A stretch of 64,000 nt of DNA from Oxytricha trifallax. Lineage: Eukaryota; Ciliophora; Spirotrichea; Sporadotrichida; Oxytrichidae. Where the stretch lies: contig ARYC01017997.1 of the NCBI GenBank assembly GCA_000711775.1, positions 1-64,000 on the forward strand, in the 5' to 3' direction. Both the position numbers and the translations under genes were made by a program. This document shows, one piece after another, positions 13,277 through 24,934 of this stretch (the stretch's first letter is position 1; each line of letters starts with the position of its first letter). The notes under the pieces are model-generated. The model was not told the DNA's origin, searched no databases, and saw nothing but the letters and a program-made list of their open reading frames with translations.

Positions 13277-13802
13277 ATCATATTTTAAGTATCTCTAAAA
13301 TTTAATCAAAAATAATACTAATTGTAATTTATTTACAAATTAGAGGAGTCTTAGAATTCTAATTTTAATCTCTTCATTTCATTATTAGGGAGTATAGGGT
13401 TATCTTATAATTTATTTTTTGCTTCCATTAAAGGTGATTTTTATTACTAATAATGTAAAATAAATATTAAGTTTTTCAATTAAAAAGATTTGTACAGATT
13501 ATAAGTTTTGTATTTTAAATTGGTTTATTTTTTTTTATTATATGTCAATATAGTAGTCGTAATTTTTTAATCCATATTATAAAAAATTATTTGCATCTAA
13601 GGGATAATATTTTAATGTAAACTGTTCATTTACAAATAAAACAATCTTATTTATTTTTCAACGAGATATAAATAAAAAGTTAAGTATTTAATGGGTATAA
13701 TATAATGATATTTTATATGCTGCATTTCAAAACATTACCCCAATATATTAAGTATAAAATAAGCACATAGTAAATTTAAACAATTGATGAATATTAGGTA
13801 TA
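13277..13802. other. AT-rich intergenic stretch
   Basis: No supported gene. A/T-rich, no repeats of note. It separates two minus-strand genes, so it probably carries the promoter of the gene below it and the 3' end of the GAS2-like gene. Confidence 0.45.
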
Positions 13803-14750
13803 TCAATAATGTTGATTTTGGTATTCAGCAGGCAGGCATTTTTATGGAATATTATATTTGCTGTATTTTCTATAATTAGCAATGATTTTGTCATCTGCTT
13901 TGACATCACCCAAGAGTCCCACCATGACATATTCATATGAACGATTAGTTTCGACCATTAGCCTTTTGATCTTATCAATTTCTTGGTCTTGATTTCTTAT
14001 GATATATTCGTCTAGACGTTCCCAGCCTCCGCCTACACGCACCATACAAATATTTCCCTTAATCATTAACATTTTTAGATCTGTTCCAATCAGATATTAA
14101 TAAGACATAAAAAGTACATGGGTGATGGATATTAACAAGGAGTTTATGTAATTAGTTTTAAGATATCTACCAGGGAGTACACGAATAATTGGCAACTCGC
14201 ACTTCATATCGAAGATAATCTTTTGCACTATTTCATCGACAATATCACCCTTGACTGCTCTATAAATTCTCTTGAAAACTTTGACTTCCTCTTGTGGAGA
14301 TTGCTCAAAGTGCTCTGTCTGATCGAATGTGGATGGTGTATCAAGAATTGGTGTCGTATCTTCCTCTTCACTTTCAATCTCAAGTTTAACCACCTATGAT
14401 TATCGAGGGGGTTTAATTTCGAATTTTGGAGATTAAGGCTGTGGTTTTTTTTCAATCATTATATTTAATTGCATACTCAGTATAGATGGGTAAATCAATC
14501 AATAATTGTAGACACTTTATTTTCTATAAATTACAATCACAGGCTCAGGCTCCGGAGTGGGTATCCTTACAGGTTCGGGTTCAGGAGTAGGTATTCTGAC
14601 TGGAGTAGGCTCTCTTTTCTTAACTGGAGGAGGGGGTGGCGGTGGAGGCAAAGTAAATGTTATTTTCACTTTATGCAATTTACTTGTCTCTATCGTCTCA
14701 TAAGTTTTATCTTATTTCTCGCGATGCTCTGCACAGCAAGCTCCACCCAT
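13803..14750 (-). CDS. GAS2-domain protein with N-terminal acylation motif
   Basis: Starts at ATG 14750 (MGGACCAEHREK) and ends at TGA 13803-13805. The Gly2 plus Cys5/Cys6 start is a classic N-myristoylation/palmitoylation signal, so the protein should sit on a membrane. A proline run (seven prolines) and two near-identical RIPTPEPEPV repeats follow. After an 80-bp IES comes an acidic linker, a helical region and then ICMVRVGGGWERLDEYI. That block matches the core of the GAS2-related (GAR) microtubule-binding domain, which in animals links microtubules to actin. It may tether cortical microtubules to membranes (inference). A paralogue lies just upstream at 15093-15788. Confidence 0.65.
14453..14538 (-). 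other. IES of 80 bp, pointer TGATTG (minus-strand sense)
   Basis: CAATCA on the plus strand at 14453-14458 and 14533-14538. Removing 80 bp joins EPEPV directly to IEKKPQPQSPKFE in frame on the minus strand, while reading through meets TGA. The interior is A/T-rich. Confidence 0.7.
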
Positions 14751-15092
14751 TTTTAATATAAATATATTCTAAGAATAATATCACAAGTCAAAATTTTAAT
14801 CTAAGTAATTTTATTTCAAACAATATCACTTTTATTGCCAATTTTTATTTGGTGCAACTCTTTAATATATAAATCTTGTAAGCTATAATCTTGAAATATG
14901 GTGTTAGGAAAATGGTAAAATAGCTTTTTTTAAAACATTAGTTTTTAGCATTAAATCTATAAAAATAAGAAACATAATATATCCTCGAGCGAATTATTTA
15001 TATAAATTTATCTTTTTAATAAAAATATAAAAATTCTTGATTAGAGCCATCGTTTTATTAACTTAATAATTGCTTAAATTAAACTTATAGTT
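14751..15092. other. Spacer between the tandem GAS2-like genes
   Basis: A/T-rich; no frame or repeat supported. Expected to hold the promoter of the 13803-14750 gene and the 3' flank of its paralogue. Confidence 0.45.
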
Positions 15093-15788
15093 TCATCTGT
15101 ATCTCTGGGGAAGACATTTTTCAGGTATATTATATTTGCTGTATTTCTACCAATTATTTATTACTTGACTATCTGCATTGTACTTCACAAGTAATTCAGT
15201 CATGACTGCTGTGTAAGTGCGACTGGTTTCAGTCATTAATCGCTTTATCTTGTCTAATTCAGTATCTTAATTTCTTAAAATATATTCCTCTAGTCTTTCC
15301 CAGCCACCTCCTACACGCACCATACAAGTCTCATTTTTTATCATTATTATTAATGTTAAATAAAATCATTTATTAAATCACATAATTGAAATTTAATTAA
15401 GAGCAATAACATCTTATAGTCAGTTCCAATCAGATAAAGTAAAATCAATTTATTGTTAATGCATATTTTTATTATATCTTCCCTGCATAACTCTGACGAT
15501 GGGCATTTATACATCTAGCTCAAATACAATTCGTCCCACAATTTCATCGACATGATCTCCCCTAATTGTTTTATATCTGCGCAGTTGAGCTTTCTACCTG
15601 AATGAAGCACGTCCTGTTGTCGCTGGTTCTTCATCCTCATAATATTAATTGTAATCGAGGTCATTAGTGCTTGCATTAGTGAAATCATTGCGAGACTGAA
15701 AGGTTATTCTCACTTTATTTGTAGTGCTCATCTCTTAGTAATTTTTCTCTGTTTTTTCACGTTCGTTTGCACAGCACACTCCTCCCAT
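15093..15788 (-). CDS. GAS2-domain protein, tandem paralogue
   Basis: Starts at ATG 15788 (MGGVCCANEREKTEKNYQ) and ends at TGA 15093-15095. It shares the acylation start, the segment RGDHVDEIVGRIVFELDV (GDIVDEIVQKIIFDMKC in the neighbour) and the GAS2-type block CMVRVGGGWERLEEYI, and ends KYSKYNIPEKCLPQRYR. It lacks the long proline-repeat insert of its neighbour. A 68-bp IES at 15342-15412 interrupts it just before the GAS2 block, and a second small interruption shifts the frame near 15440-15480. Tandem duplication on the same strand is evident. Confidence 0.65.
15342..15412 (-). other. IES of 68 bp in one GAS2 paralogue, pointer CAT/ATG
   Basis: CAT at 15342-15344 and 15410-15412. Excision joins GTDYK to MIKNETCMVRV on the minus strand. 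The paralogue at 14040-14090 reads LIGTDLKMLMIKGNICMVRV without any insert, so comparing the two genes reveals the inserted DNA. Confidence 0.65.
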
Positions 15789-15917
15789 TATTTTCAAACT
15801 TAATAACTTATTTAAATTACTATAATTTTCAATTCAAAGTGCATTCACAAATAACAAGTAAATTATTTCAAATATGTTTGTTAATTAAATATAAACTAAA
15901 ATTATTTATCAAAACAA

Positions 15918-18900
15918 TCAAATGTGCTGTTCGAATACTTATCTTATGATATTTTGTAAATATTGAATGTTAGCAGGTTTTGTGCAGAACTGATCGATTC
16001 CTGTGGCTTCTTTGCTGTGTAACTTTTTGAATTATTTAGAGTTTACATCCTCTCCAGTAATTCCTATAATAGCAACAGCATTTTTAAGGTAATTTTGTTG
16101 CTCAAAATCCCTTATTTTTAAAGCCATTTCATTGCCATTCATTTTATCCATGTTCAAATCTGTTAAAATCAGTTTTATTGTTTGATATTGAATCTTGAAA
16201 CTCTCTAGACCCTCTTCTCCATCACTCGCTTGGAGGAATTAGATTTAATATTACTGAACTTCAGGTAACTACTCAATCATTTTCTCAAGAATGTACCTAT
16301 TATAGTAATCATCATCAACTATGAGAATTGAATTTGCCATGAAAGTCTCTGATTTATTAAGAGAAGTCATATAAGAAGAAAGTTTTTGGTTATTCAACAC
16401 TTGTAGAGTGAAACCTGATTCATTAAGTAATCTCTATTTTCTTTCTTGTTCTTTTATCTTAAACTAATTGTTTTACAATTATTAGTGTTACTGATCGTCT
16501 TTTATTTCTAAATAAAAATAAAGATATAATAATTTCCTCATCATCATCTTCCTCTTCCTCTTAGAAGTTTAAATGTATAATATATACTTGGCATAATGAA
16601 TAAAAGAAAATAATTTTGAATATATAATTCAATAAAGTCTAATCCAGCGTTATTATTTCCCTTACTAGTTTTGCTATTGTTGAATTACTATGATTCATGA
16701 TCCATAATTTAAGAGCATAAATCAGGCTTTTACTATTAAGCAGTATTAGCATCAATTCTAGTAATATCCAAAATTCTATTCCGTCTTTAATTTGTAAATA
16801 CAGGTGTCTAAACGTTGTCTGTTTCAATCATACCAATTAGATTTGATTTTTTTAATACGACACTCTTCATTTACTTATCACTGATTTTGTAAGGTGGTTT
16901 ACTCTAAGATGTCTTCTCTTCTTCTTAATCTTGATATTCACATCTCTGGAGTGGTGTCAATTTTTTCATTCTAAAATCTCCTATTAGATTCTACAAACTG
17001 TTTCTAGCAGATAAATCTTCACTGATTTGATTTCTTATTTTCTACTTTGGTGATCTTCTCATATTTTCTACACTATGTTAGCGCTCCTTCTTCTAAATTT
17101 AGTACAGACAATTTCTCAAAATGTTTTACTTTACTGGCTTCCTAAAAATCAGAACTCTATCATTTAGATACTTATTTCGCTGTCTTGCATCCATGTCCAG
17201 TGTTGATAGTACCAACATAGAAAGACTTTTATTTGTTTTGTTCTCTATAGCTCTTTTGTGCTTTATGAGTTTTTTCACTTTTGATTGCTAACTTAGAGTA
17301 AATTAATCAGCATCTACTATGAAAATAGAAATTTATAATATAAACCCAAGTGTAAATTATTAATATTTAAAGTAATTTTAAACTATTATTTTTTATTTTG
17401 AGAAAACATTGAAGATGTGTACTAACTTCATCTTTGACAAGAAGTCATCGTAATGTTTAGCAAAAGTAATGGGACAATTAAGTTTTACTAAAAATTTCTT
17501 AAGTATTTCTTTGTTAAATTCATCTTATATTAGTACCAAAATACTGAGCTTTGATAAATTCTCATCCAAATTTAAAACAGAGCTGTTCAATCCACAACTG
17601 CTGTCTTCGTAACTTACTCCGTCTGTAGGTATTTCAATCGTAAAAGTTGTACCCACATTTAAGTTACTTTTCAAAGATTGGGATCCTTTCATTAGTTAAA
17701 TAAGTTTATTGCTTATCCAGAGACCTAAGCCTGTGCCTCCAAATTTAGATTAGATTTATTTGTTTGCTTAACAGAAAGGTTAGAACAGTTTCTTCTAATC
17801 CTCCTCTTTTATACCTATTCCAGAATCTTAAATTATAATCTTCAAAATACCATGCTAGATGTTCTCGCTTATAATTTTAGGATCTTAAACTATCTAAGGA
17901 GCATTAGATGGAATATTTCTGACATCTAGCTATGGGCTCTAGTTTTTCAAAATGTCGCACTACTGTTAATTTTCTTAATCCCCAAGGTCTAGATAAGTTT
18001 TGAAATCTGAGATTCTTGTTTTAATTTAAGGCAACTTATTCTACTTTCTGAACTGTTCGAGTCTATTTTCTGATCTATTTTTTCGATGAGAGTTAATTGA
18101 TTGTCTTTTTGATAGTTGGGGTTATTGATCCCTAAATTACCCTGCGACTCTATTGAATTCAGACATGTCAATTTATTAAAACGATAGTGGATCAATACTA
18201 ATGCCGTTTACAAAATTATTTTAGGGTGTGGGAGGGAACTAGAAGTTTTCTCCAAACATATCCCCTGAGACACTGTTTGGGTTATTGTCATCTTGTTAGT
18301 TTGAGGGCGACATACTTGGAGATTAAATGCTTTAGTTGATATAAATATACAACAAATATTTATAATCTCTTACTCTCTGTGATTAACTCTCATTATAGAA
18401 CTTTACTTAGCTGAATGCATGAGTGGATTGTGAGCGATAGCCTGCTATTCTTGATACATTAGCTTCTATTATTTAATTCCGTAATTCATGAATGAAATTT
18501 CTGATGGGAATTTTTCTTTCATTTGTAAACTAGTAGCAAGAAGGCTAAAAATAATTAAAAAATTCCATGTAATAACAGCTATTATTAGATCTTTAATTTA
18601 GTTGCTAATTTTCATAAAGATGTTAATTAAAAGATACCTATTCTTCATTTTTTGAAATCTGTCTATTGAAAAATGGATATACTGACTCTATTTAATTATC
18701 TACTAAGTAATTTTCAACTCTTTAATTATATTGAGAAAAAAAGTAAAATTTTAAAATATATAGAAAGAAACTATAATAACAAAATCCTATTATATAATTA
18801 AATAATAATGGGGATAATTTTAAAACGTTTGCATTATTCAGTGTATGTAAATATGTTTCTTTTTTACTAATTTAATGATTATATAAATTTAATTCTTTGA

Positions 18901-21900
18901 CCGTTTAAATCAAAGGACCCTAGTATAGAACTCTGTATTATCATACCATGTAGATCAGGGGTTTATATGTTTTCTTCAAATTCTTCTTCATATATCTCAG
19001 TAGTGTGCAGAACTTCCTTAGGCATAGCTTTTTCTTATTTTCTTTCTTCATATTAAAGATCATTCATCAGCATTTTTGGTAACTGATTTTAGCTATGACT
19101 AAGTTTATAGAAAATCAAAATTAAATTATAAAAATTGTCTTTGATTATCTTAAACTAGCTCTGAAAATTTTGCAGTCTAGTTTAAATCAATATCCGAATA
19201 GTTGAATGACATTTTTTGCTTTCTGCTTTGTTATTACCCCTCTTATATTGCAAACATCTTCCTGTACTCTGAAGAGTTGTAGTTGAAAATATTGTGAAAG
19301 ACTTTTGGAGTGCTGTTGTTCTAATTTAAGATTTTTTACTCTTATAGTCCCTCCCCAAAATAACTCTTTTTGCGTCCTCCTTTTCCAGAGTAATCAATAT
19401 AACTTGGTGCTCTAGACCCTATCAAGAACTAGCCATCTGATACTAAAGACTAAGATACAATCATTTATCTAGGTTGATTGGAACTATTCTATTTGCTATC
19501 CGGGTTTAGCAGACTTTCATTTGAAGTTCAAATAATTTATAAATATAAATGACCTATTATATGTAGCTCTATATTTTATAAAATTCCTTGAATAAGATCG
19601 TTAAAATTCATAGCATAGGTTGTTCCACCCGGAGCTGAGTTCCTTTTGGCTAACGCATTTTTCATTTGCGTTTATTGATTAGGATTAGTGTAACTAACCA
19701 GAACCTTAACGAATCCTTTTGAAGTGAACTTGACTGAATTAGATATTAGATTCAAAATTATTTGATTGAATCTTGACTAGTCTAAAAATACATAATCAGG
19801 AACATCTGATGAAACTTCAAGTTGAAGATTTAGCTACTTCTTCTGGGCTTTAAATTCAACTAAGTCGAGAATGTTTTTAATTGCAGGTCTGAAAAGTATG
19901 TATTGCTAATCCAAATCAACTTTGTTAGCTTCAAGCTTGGCTACATCTAATATATTTCCTATAAGACTCATAAGAATGTTGGCTGAGTGCTGTACTATTT
20001 AAAGGTTCTTTTTATCATCATTTGACAGACATTTACTATGATTTAACAGCTCTACCCCTCCAATCACAGACCCTAATGGATTTCTGAGTTCATGCACCAT
20101 AGCAGCTTAATAAACTTCTTTGGTATTGATCTGTTACTACAGTTCTTAGATTTTTTAAAGCATTCTGTTTTAAGATTCAAAAAGATTACCAATGACAACC
20201 AAAAGTATAACGCATAATGTGAATATTAAGTACATTCGCTAAATATATCCAAGATGGCCGACTACCCTCTTCTCTGAAAAATCCTCTCTGTGTATTATAT
20301 GGATCATTAACTCCAAAGACACTATCATTAAAAGCGAACCCTCTAAAATATTCTCCTTAAACTTCAATTATAAAATTTTATAATTTATTAAAGTGGACAA
20401 TTCATTTAGTTTATTCTTCATTCTTTCCCAATTAAAACGCCCATATAAGTGTATAAAATTAAAATATTTATTATTGTATATATTTTTAAAGAACAGTAGT
20501 GATAAGCAGACATGGGATGAGACAGTCAAAATTCAAAAACCCGTTATTGAGTTATATATGTGTTTTGATTGATGAGGGTAATGTTGGGGATTAGGATTTA
20601 TTTTTCATTAATTTCATTTTTGATGTTAGATTCTATGTAATTTATTATTTTCATGACGGAGATTTTTATTCTTTATAATTTATCATCTCTGCACTATATA
20701 AATTTTATGTAGATATTAATTAACTAAGAAAATTTAAATGAAATTGCATTTTTTGTTTGCTTTACAATTTTTACTTATACTATCTAAATTTTATGAAAAC
20801 TAATTCTAATATTTACTTGAGACTCCATTTTTTAAAAATACTTTTGTACCAATATAGATTAAATCAGGTTGGACAGGCACCAATTAGGTTTTGAACCAGA
20901 TTGGGACTTTTCCATTAAAAACCTCATTAGTTTAAAAATAGGTATTAATTAAGTTTTGGTACTATTAAAATGGTACCAATTAAATTTAAACTAATTTAGT
21001 ACCAGTACTAATTTAATTTAAACAATTTTTGTACTAATTTAATGGAACTAAATTGATAAAAATGGAAATCCATCTCTGAAATTTTTTGCAATTTTCACTA
21101 ACTTTCTCCATTTCTCTTTACAGTGTTGACCTTCTATAAGATACCCATATTTAATAGGTGTATATAAATTTATAGAAATTATAAATACAAAATTTTTAAA
21201 TTTATATCCATTTATAACAATTCTGGAACTTATACATTACATGACTGTTGATATCAATCACCTTAAAACCACTCATTTTATGCTTATTTATAATTAAAAC
21301 TTTACTTATGTCTTCAAATCTTTTTGTATTGGATGAAAATATGATAATAAAGAGAGCGAGAGCTATAAGAAATAAAAGTGTGGAATTGATTTTGAAAATA
21401 ATTTTTATGAAAACTTCAATAATATTTGAGCATAAATGCCAATTTTTAAATCAGATGCAATCATCAAATTTCATAAAAATGATGAGTAAAAGTAAAAACT
21501 TATGTTAAAAATGTAAAATAGAAATTTATGTCACTCAACCTTATCATTTTCATTTAAAAATGCTATAACATACTTATAAAAATGAGATGATATAAGTCGA
21601 GGATAAAAAAATTGATCATATAAAACTTTCATATTTTCATGATTAGAGTAAAATTAAAGCTTCCGAACATAAATAAACCCGAACCCCCAACAGTACCCCC
21701 ATCAATCAAAACACATATAAAACTCATTAAGGGGTTTTGGGGTTTTGAGTAGATGAGCTCATAATCTTTTTAATAAAAGCACACTGTTAGGAAAAGTTGA
21801 TCTTTAAGCATAGAAAATCTGTATGCTTCGTTTAAGTTGTATTTATTGCAAAACAAGTAAGCAATGTAAATCCAGTTGAACAAATTCATAAACCCCCATT

Positions 21901-22491
21901 GTATTTTATCTTAGATAAACAAAACCAGGACTATGTACTATAAACTTATAGAAAAAATGGAGATAAATTATTGATAAGAAAGAAATAATGATTAGCTAAA
22001 AGAATAATTGGATGAGGATAAGCAAAAGCCTCTTTGTGTTGTATCTATAAAAGTTGGGCTCATTGTGAAAGATAGCCACATTTTCCATTAAAACCACCTA
22101 TCTATTCTGTTAAAATTGCAATTCTTCTTAAACTATCATGTTTATCTCCTTAACCAACAAGCTTATAAAATAGATGGATCTTTTAAAAGAGTACATTATA
22201 TTGATAAGTAAATAATTTTCCTAGAAATAATAGTATATTCTTCTCTTTAATAGCTTTAATATAGTAATAATCAATATATATTTATTTTAATAATAATCTT
22301 AATAACTCTTTCGCGAAGTAGTTAAGAAATGTCGATATCATCTAAGTTTCTGCTAGATAATTTAGAGTTTTGTTCCTAGCTTTTTCTTTCATAACTCTAT
22401 TTACTCAGATACTTTTAACTTAATATAATCTATAAAATAATAACATTTTTCTTAATGATGTAGAACTTTGCTTATTGCTTGTCATTGACAT
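15918..22491 (-). CDS. Membrane hybrid histidine kinase (two-component sensor)
   Basis: Minus-strand blocks from about 22491 (MSMTSNKQSSTSLRKM) to TGA 15918-15920, many frame changes, all in collinear order. The N-terminal part has several hydrophobic segments (for example MYLIFTLCVILLVVIGNLF near 20230). A coiled linker is followed by the H box MVHELRNPLG near 20095, the N box RFNQIILNLISNSVKF near 19760, the G1 box DSGIGI near 17820 and the G2 box GGTGLGL near 17735. A C-terminal receiver at 16340-15945 has ILIVDDD, LTDLNM (phospho-Asp), IGITGED and CTKP. All kinase and receiver key residues are present, so it should autophosphorylate on His and pass phosphate to Asp. TAG and TAA as Gln inside the catalytic core argue against bacterial contamination. 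A TBE derivative interrupts the sensor part. Confidence 0.8.
20527..21747. mobile_element. Non-autonomous TBE derivative, 1.2 kb, inside the histidine kinase gene
   Basis: The left end starts CAAAATTCAAAAACCC and the right end finishes GGGGTTTTGGGGTTTTG, that is C4A4-type telomeric sequence in inverted orientation. The terminal inverted repeats pair over about 80 bp (shared core TATATGTGTTTTGATTGATG). The 3-bp direct repeat AGT flanks it at 20524-20526 and 21748-21750, the ANT target of TBEs. The interior has no transposase, kinase or 22-kDa gene and carries a degenerate cluster of GTACCAATT-like motifs at about 20845-21060. It is therefore a deletion derivative moved in trans. Confidence 0.8.
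21751..22491 (-). CDS. Probable sensor segment of the histidine kinase upstream of the TBE derivative
   Basis: Minus-strand frames at about 22490-22385, 22375-22062 and 22060-21751 stay open in the ciliate code. The last contains hydrophobic helices (NLFNWIYIAYLFC) and ends QKDYELIY exactly at the TBE derivative. Removing the element with one AGT copy continues the frame as CLIPCLLITTVLQKYIQQQ on the far side. I therefore treat it as part of the kinase gene, listed separately because the N-terminal boundary is uncertain. Confidence 0.5.
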
Positions 22492-23174
22492 ATACTATAT
22501 TCCTGGTAATGTTTCAATTTATGAGGATGATGAGGGTTTATTATTATTATTATTATTAAAAGAACGCAGAGTAATAAAAAATAAAATTGCAATTTTTATC
22601 AACATTAAGCTATAAAATAGAATATATGCTAAAATATACTTATTAACTAATATTAAATGTAATTATCATAATTTTTTTAACTATCTAAAATATTCTTTAA
22701 AATAATTGATTAGAAATTAAATAACTAAAAACATCCAAATCCATTTAAATATACTTTGCGAATAAAAACCAAAGGTAGATAATTTGTCCAATTTCCCTCT
22801 CTAATGTTAAATTAGACATGATGTAATTAATCATAGAGTTTATAGATATTGAAACATAATTAATAAACTTTTTTCTTGGATAGTAGAAGTAAAAATAACT
22901 TAAATTTAGTAGGAACATAAGTTTACCTTCGACTTTAAACATATACTTTAGATTAAAGTTATCAAAAGTACAAAAATTTGACAAACATAATTTGGAAATA
23001 TCGTCAAAAGAAATAAATTTTAAATGAAGATATTTATAAAAGGATTCACAAACTTGATAAGCTAATTAATTAAATATGATTAAATTCAATTTTAATATGA
23101 AGGATAAATATTGATATATAATTAACATATATCATTCAGTTACTTTATTTTAATAATAGTATTAAATTTAAAAT

Positions 23175-24833
23175 ATGAATTTAAAAGGTTCAACCTAAGG
23201 TAGACTGGGGTCCTCTAGTAGAGGCCACTAACAACATGATCATGGGAAATCTTCAATGGTATCTAACCTGGAAATAAAGCTGGAAGCTCAAAGATCTTCT
23301 TCCGTGATAAATTTGGACGATTGTTGCATTGGAGATGAAGGCTGCTAGGTTTTATCCAATTTCTTGAATAAATATACCACTGTTGCAGATCTAGAGCTTA
23401 AAGGCAACAATATTGGAGGAGCTGGCATCTCAGCACTCGCTTAAGTTCTAAGAAGCAATTATCATCTCAGATCCATAAACTCACTATATGTAGATTAAAA
23501 GTATTATACTAAATTTATATTAAACTTGGCATGGAACAACCTTGGGACTAGTGAAAGTGGACTTTAAAACTTATTTAATGCTCTTGGTGAGAACCGCAAT
23601 CTTTAGAAAATTGACTTGAATATTAATAAATACAAATTATGAAAGAAAAATAAGATTAAATTTTAATTGAGGTATTATGACAGTTAATTTTTTTTATTGA
23701 CATGAGATTATTTAATCAGAAAGAAAATTAGCAAAACTTAATCAAGACATTTTATCTTTTTTTTACTAATAACAAATTCAATCAATTTGAATTAATTTTT
23801 ATTAAATAGCATTCCAAATTCATTCCAAATATGAAAATTTTATAAAGAAAATATTACAATTTAGATAATTATTAACTTCTAATTCCTTTTTAAATTTGAA
23901 TTATTTTTTCTTAAATTTTCTAATTAATTCTAGTTCTAGTAATAACAATGAAATTGGCCCTGAAGTTTGTAATTCAATTGCAAATTGCCTTAAAAGTAAT
24001 TAATCGCTTCATACCTTGGATTTAAGATGGAATAGAATTGGGAATTCTGGAGCTAAAGCTATTATTAAGGGACTTCAAATGAACAAGAGTCTTTAGATCC
24101 TAGAGCTTGCTGGAAATAAATTCGCAATTATTTTATAATAAAGTCAGTGATGACTATTTAAGATAAATAAACGACATCCTTAATAGAAACAAAACAGGTG
24201 GCCCTTACACTTTCAATAATAACGAAAATTAAAGACCCAATTCTTTTAATGATTTCAGTAAAAACATTAATGCTAACACTTAAGCATAATCACTTGGTAG
24301 TTAATTTGCATATGAAAGAGTAAACATTCCAAATACTTAATCACATCTAATTTCACCATCTAAAAAGCAACAACTTTCTTAAGCGATAGAAGATGAGAAG
24401 TTGCTCATTAATTAAAGGAGAGTGGATTTGGTGAAAGTGCTTGAATTGGAAACTAAAAAGAGATAAGAATGCGAAGAAAATTTCGAGAAATTAAGGGAAG
24501 AATTCTTAAAGTCAGAGCTAGCAGAGTCGAGAATCAAATCTGAGATGCAAGCAAGAATTGATTAACTGGAGAGTGAAAAGCAAAATTTACAATTGAAACT
24601 AGTTCGACAAACAGAAACTTTTGAGAAAGGCGATGGTCATAGTAAAGAGAGATAATATTATTATGAAGAGATGCTGGGGCAATCATAGAGAGCATATGTT
24701 TAATTAGAAGAGTAATACAAGGGAATGGTTGAAAAGTTACAGCAAGAGAGGAGCGTGTTATTAAAGAATAATGAAAAGACATTCTAAACTAAGATCAAAA
24801 GTACATTAAATTCATGAATACAATATTTTAGGT
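23175..24833 (+). CDS. LRRC45: LRRC45-like protein, 5' part (LRR domain and first coiled coil)
   Basis: Starts at ATG 23175 (MNLKGSTQGRLGSSSRG). The leucine-rich repeats are of the ribonuclease-inhibitor type: LELKGNNIGGAGISALAQVL, LRSINLAWNNLG, LQKIDLNNNEIGPEV, LHTLDLRWNRIG and LQILELAGNKVSDDYL. Their order, spacing and wording match animal LRRC45, a centriole/cilium-base linker protein with N-terminal LRRs and a long coiled coil. IESs of 45, 322 and 22 bp interrupt the LRRs. The coiled coil then runs to about 24800, where a 31-nt intron starts. The rest of the protein is on the opposite strand at 24935-25701, joined by a 12-bp pointer. The combined length is about 650 residues, close to the animal protein. 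Confidence 0.75.
23476..23525 (+). other. IES of 45 bp, pointer TAAAC
   Basis: TAAAC at 23476-23480 and 23521-23525. The length is a multiple of three and the insert is open, so the frame alone does not reveal it. Only the LRR consensus (LRSINLAWNNLG after excision) shows that 15 extra codons do not belong. Confidence 0.65.
23619..23944 (+). other. IES of 322 bp, pointer AATA
   Basis: AATA at 23619-23622 and 23941-23944. Excision gives LQKIDLNNNEIG, a repeat of the same length as the neighbouring LHTLDLRWNRIG, and corrects the frame by one. The interior is A/T-rich with stops. Confidence 0.7.
24115..24142 (+). other. IES of 22 bp, pointer AATAAA
   Basis: AATAAA at 24115-24120 and 24137-24142. 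Excision turns a premature TGA into LELAGNKVSDDYLRQ, which continues the LRR-to-coiled-coil transition. At 22 bp it is very short for an eliminated sequence. Confidence 0.7.
24822..24833 (+). other. Inversion pointer AATATTTTAGGT, plus-strand copy
   Basis: Twelve bases, repeated as the reverse complement at 25690-25701. The flanking bases differ on both sides, so the match is exactly 12 bp. It covers the last nine bases of a 31-nt GT-AG intron (24801-24831) plus the first exon bases GT. Joining through it gives KTKIK-type coiled coil followed by SLEDQVRDLGELCDE in frame. Confidence 0.7.
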
Positions 24834-24934
24834 AGAATATTTTTGTACTTAAATGATGAATTCGTATATAGAATTTAAAGTTTATTTGTATAATTCACTT
24901 TAAAGGCTATTTCATTCACACTTTTTAAATTCCT

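Noticed and set aside
15918..22491. Bacterial contamination as the source of the two-component kinase.
   Set aside because: In-frame TAA/TAG Gln codons, frame-shifting AT-rich interruptions and a TBE insertion place it in the ciliate germline.
22990..23174. Possible further upstream exon of the histidine kinase at 22745-22984 (MSNFCTFDNFNLKYMFK).
   Set aside because: Composition is that of random AT-rich frames and no junction to the kinase could be shown.
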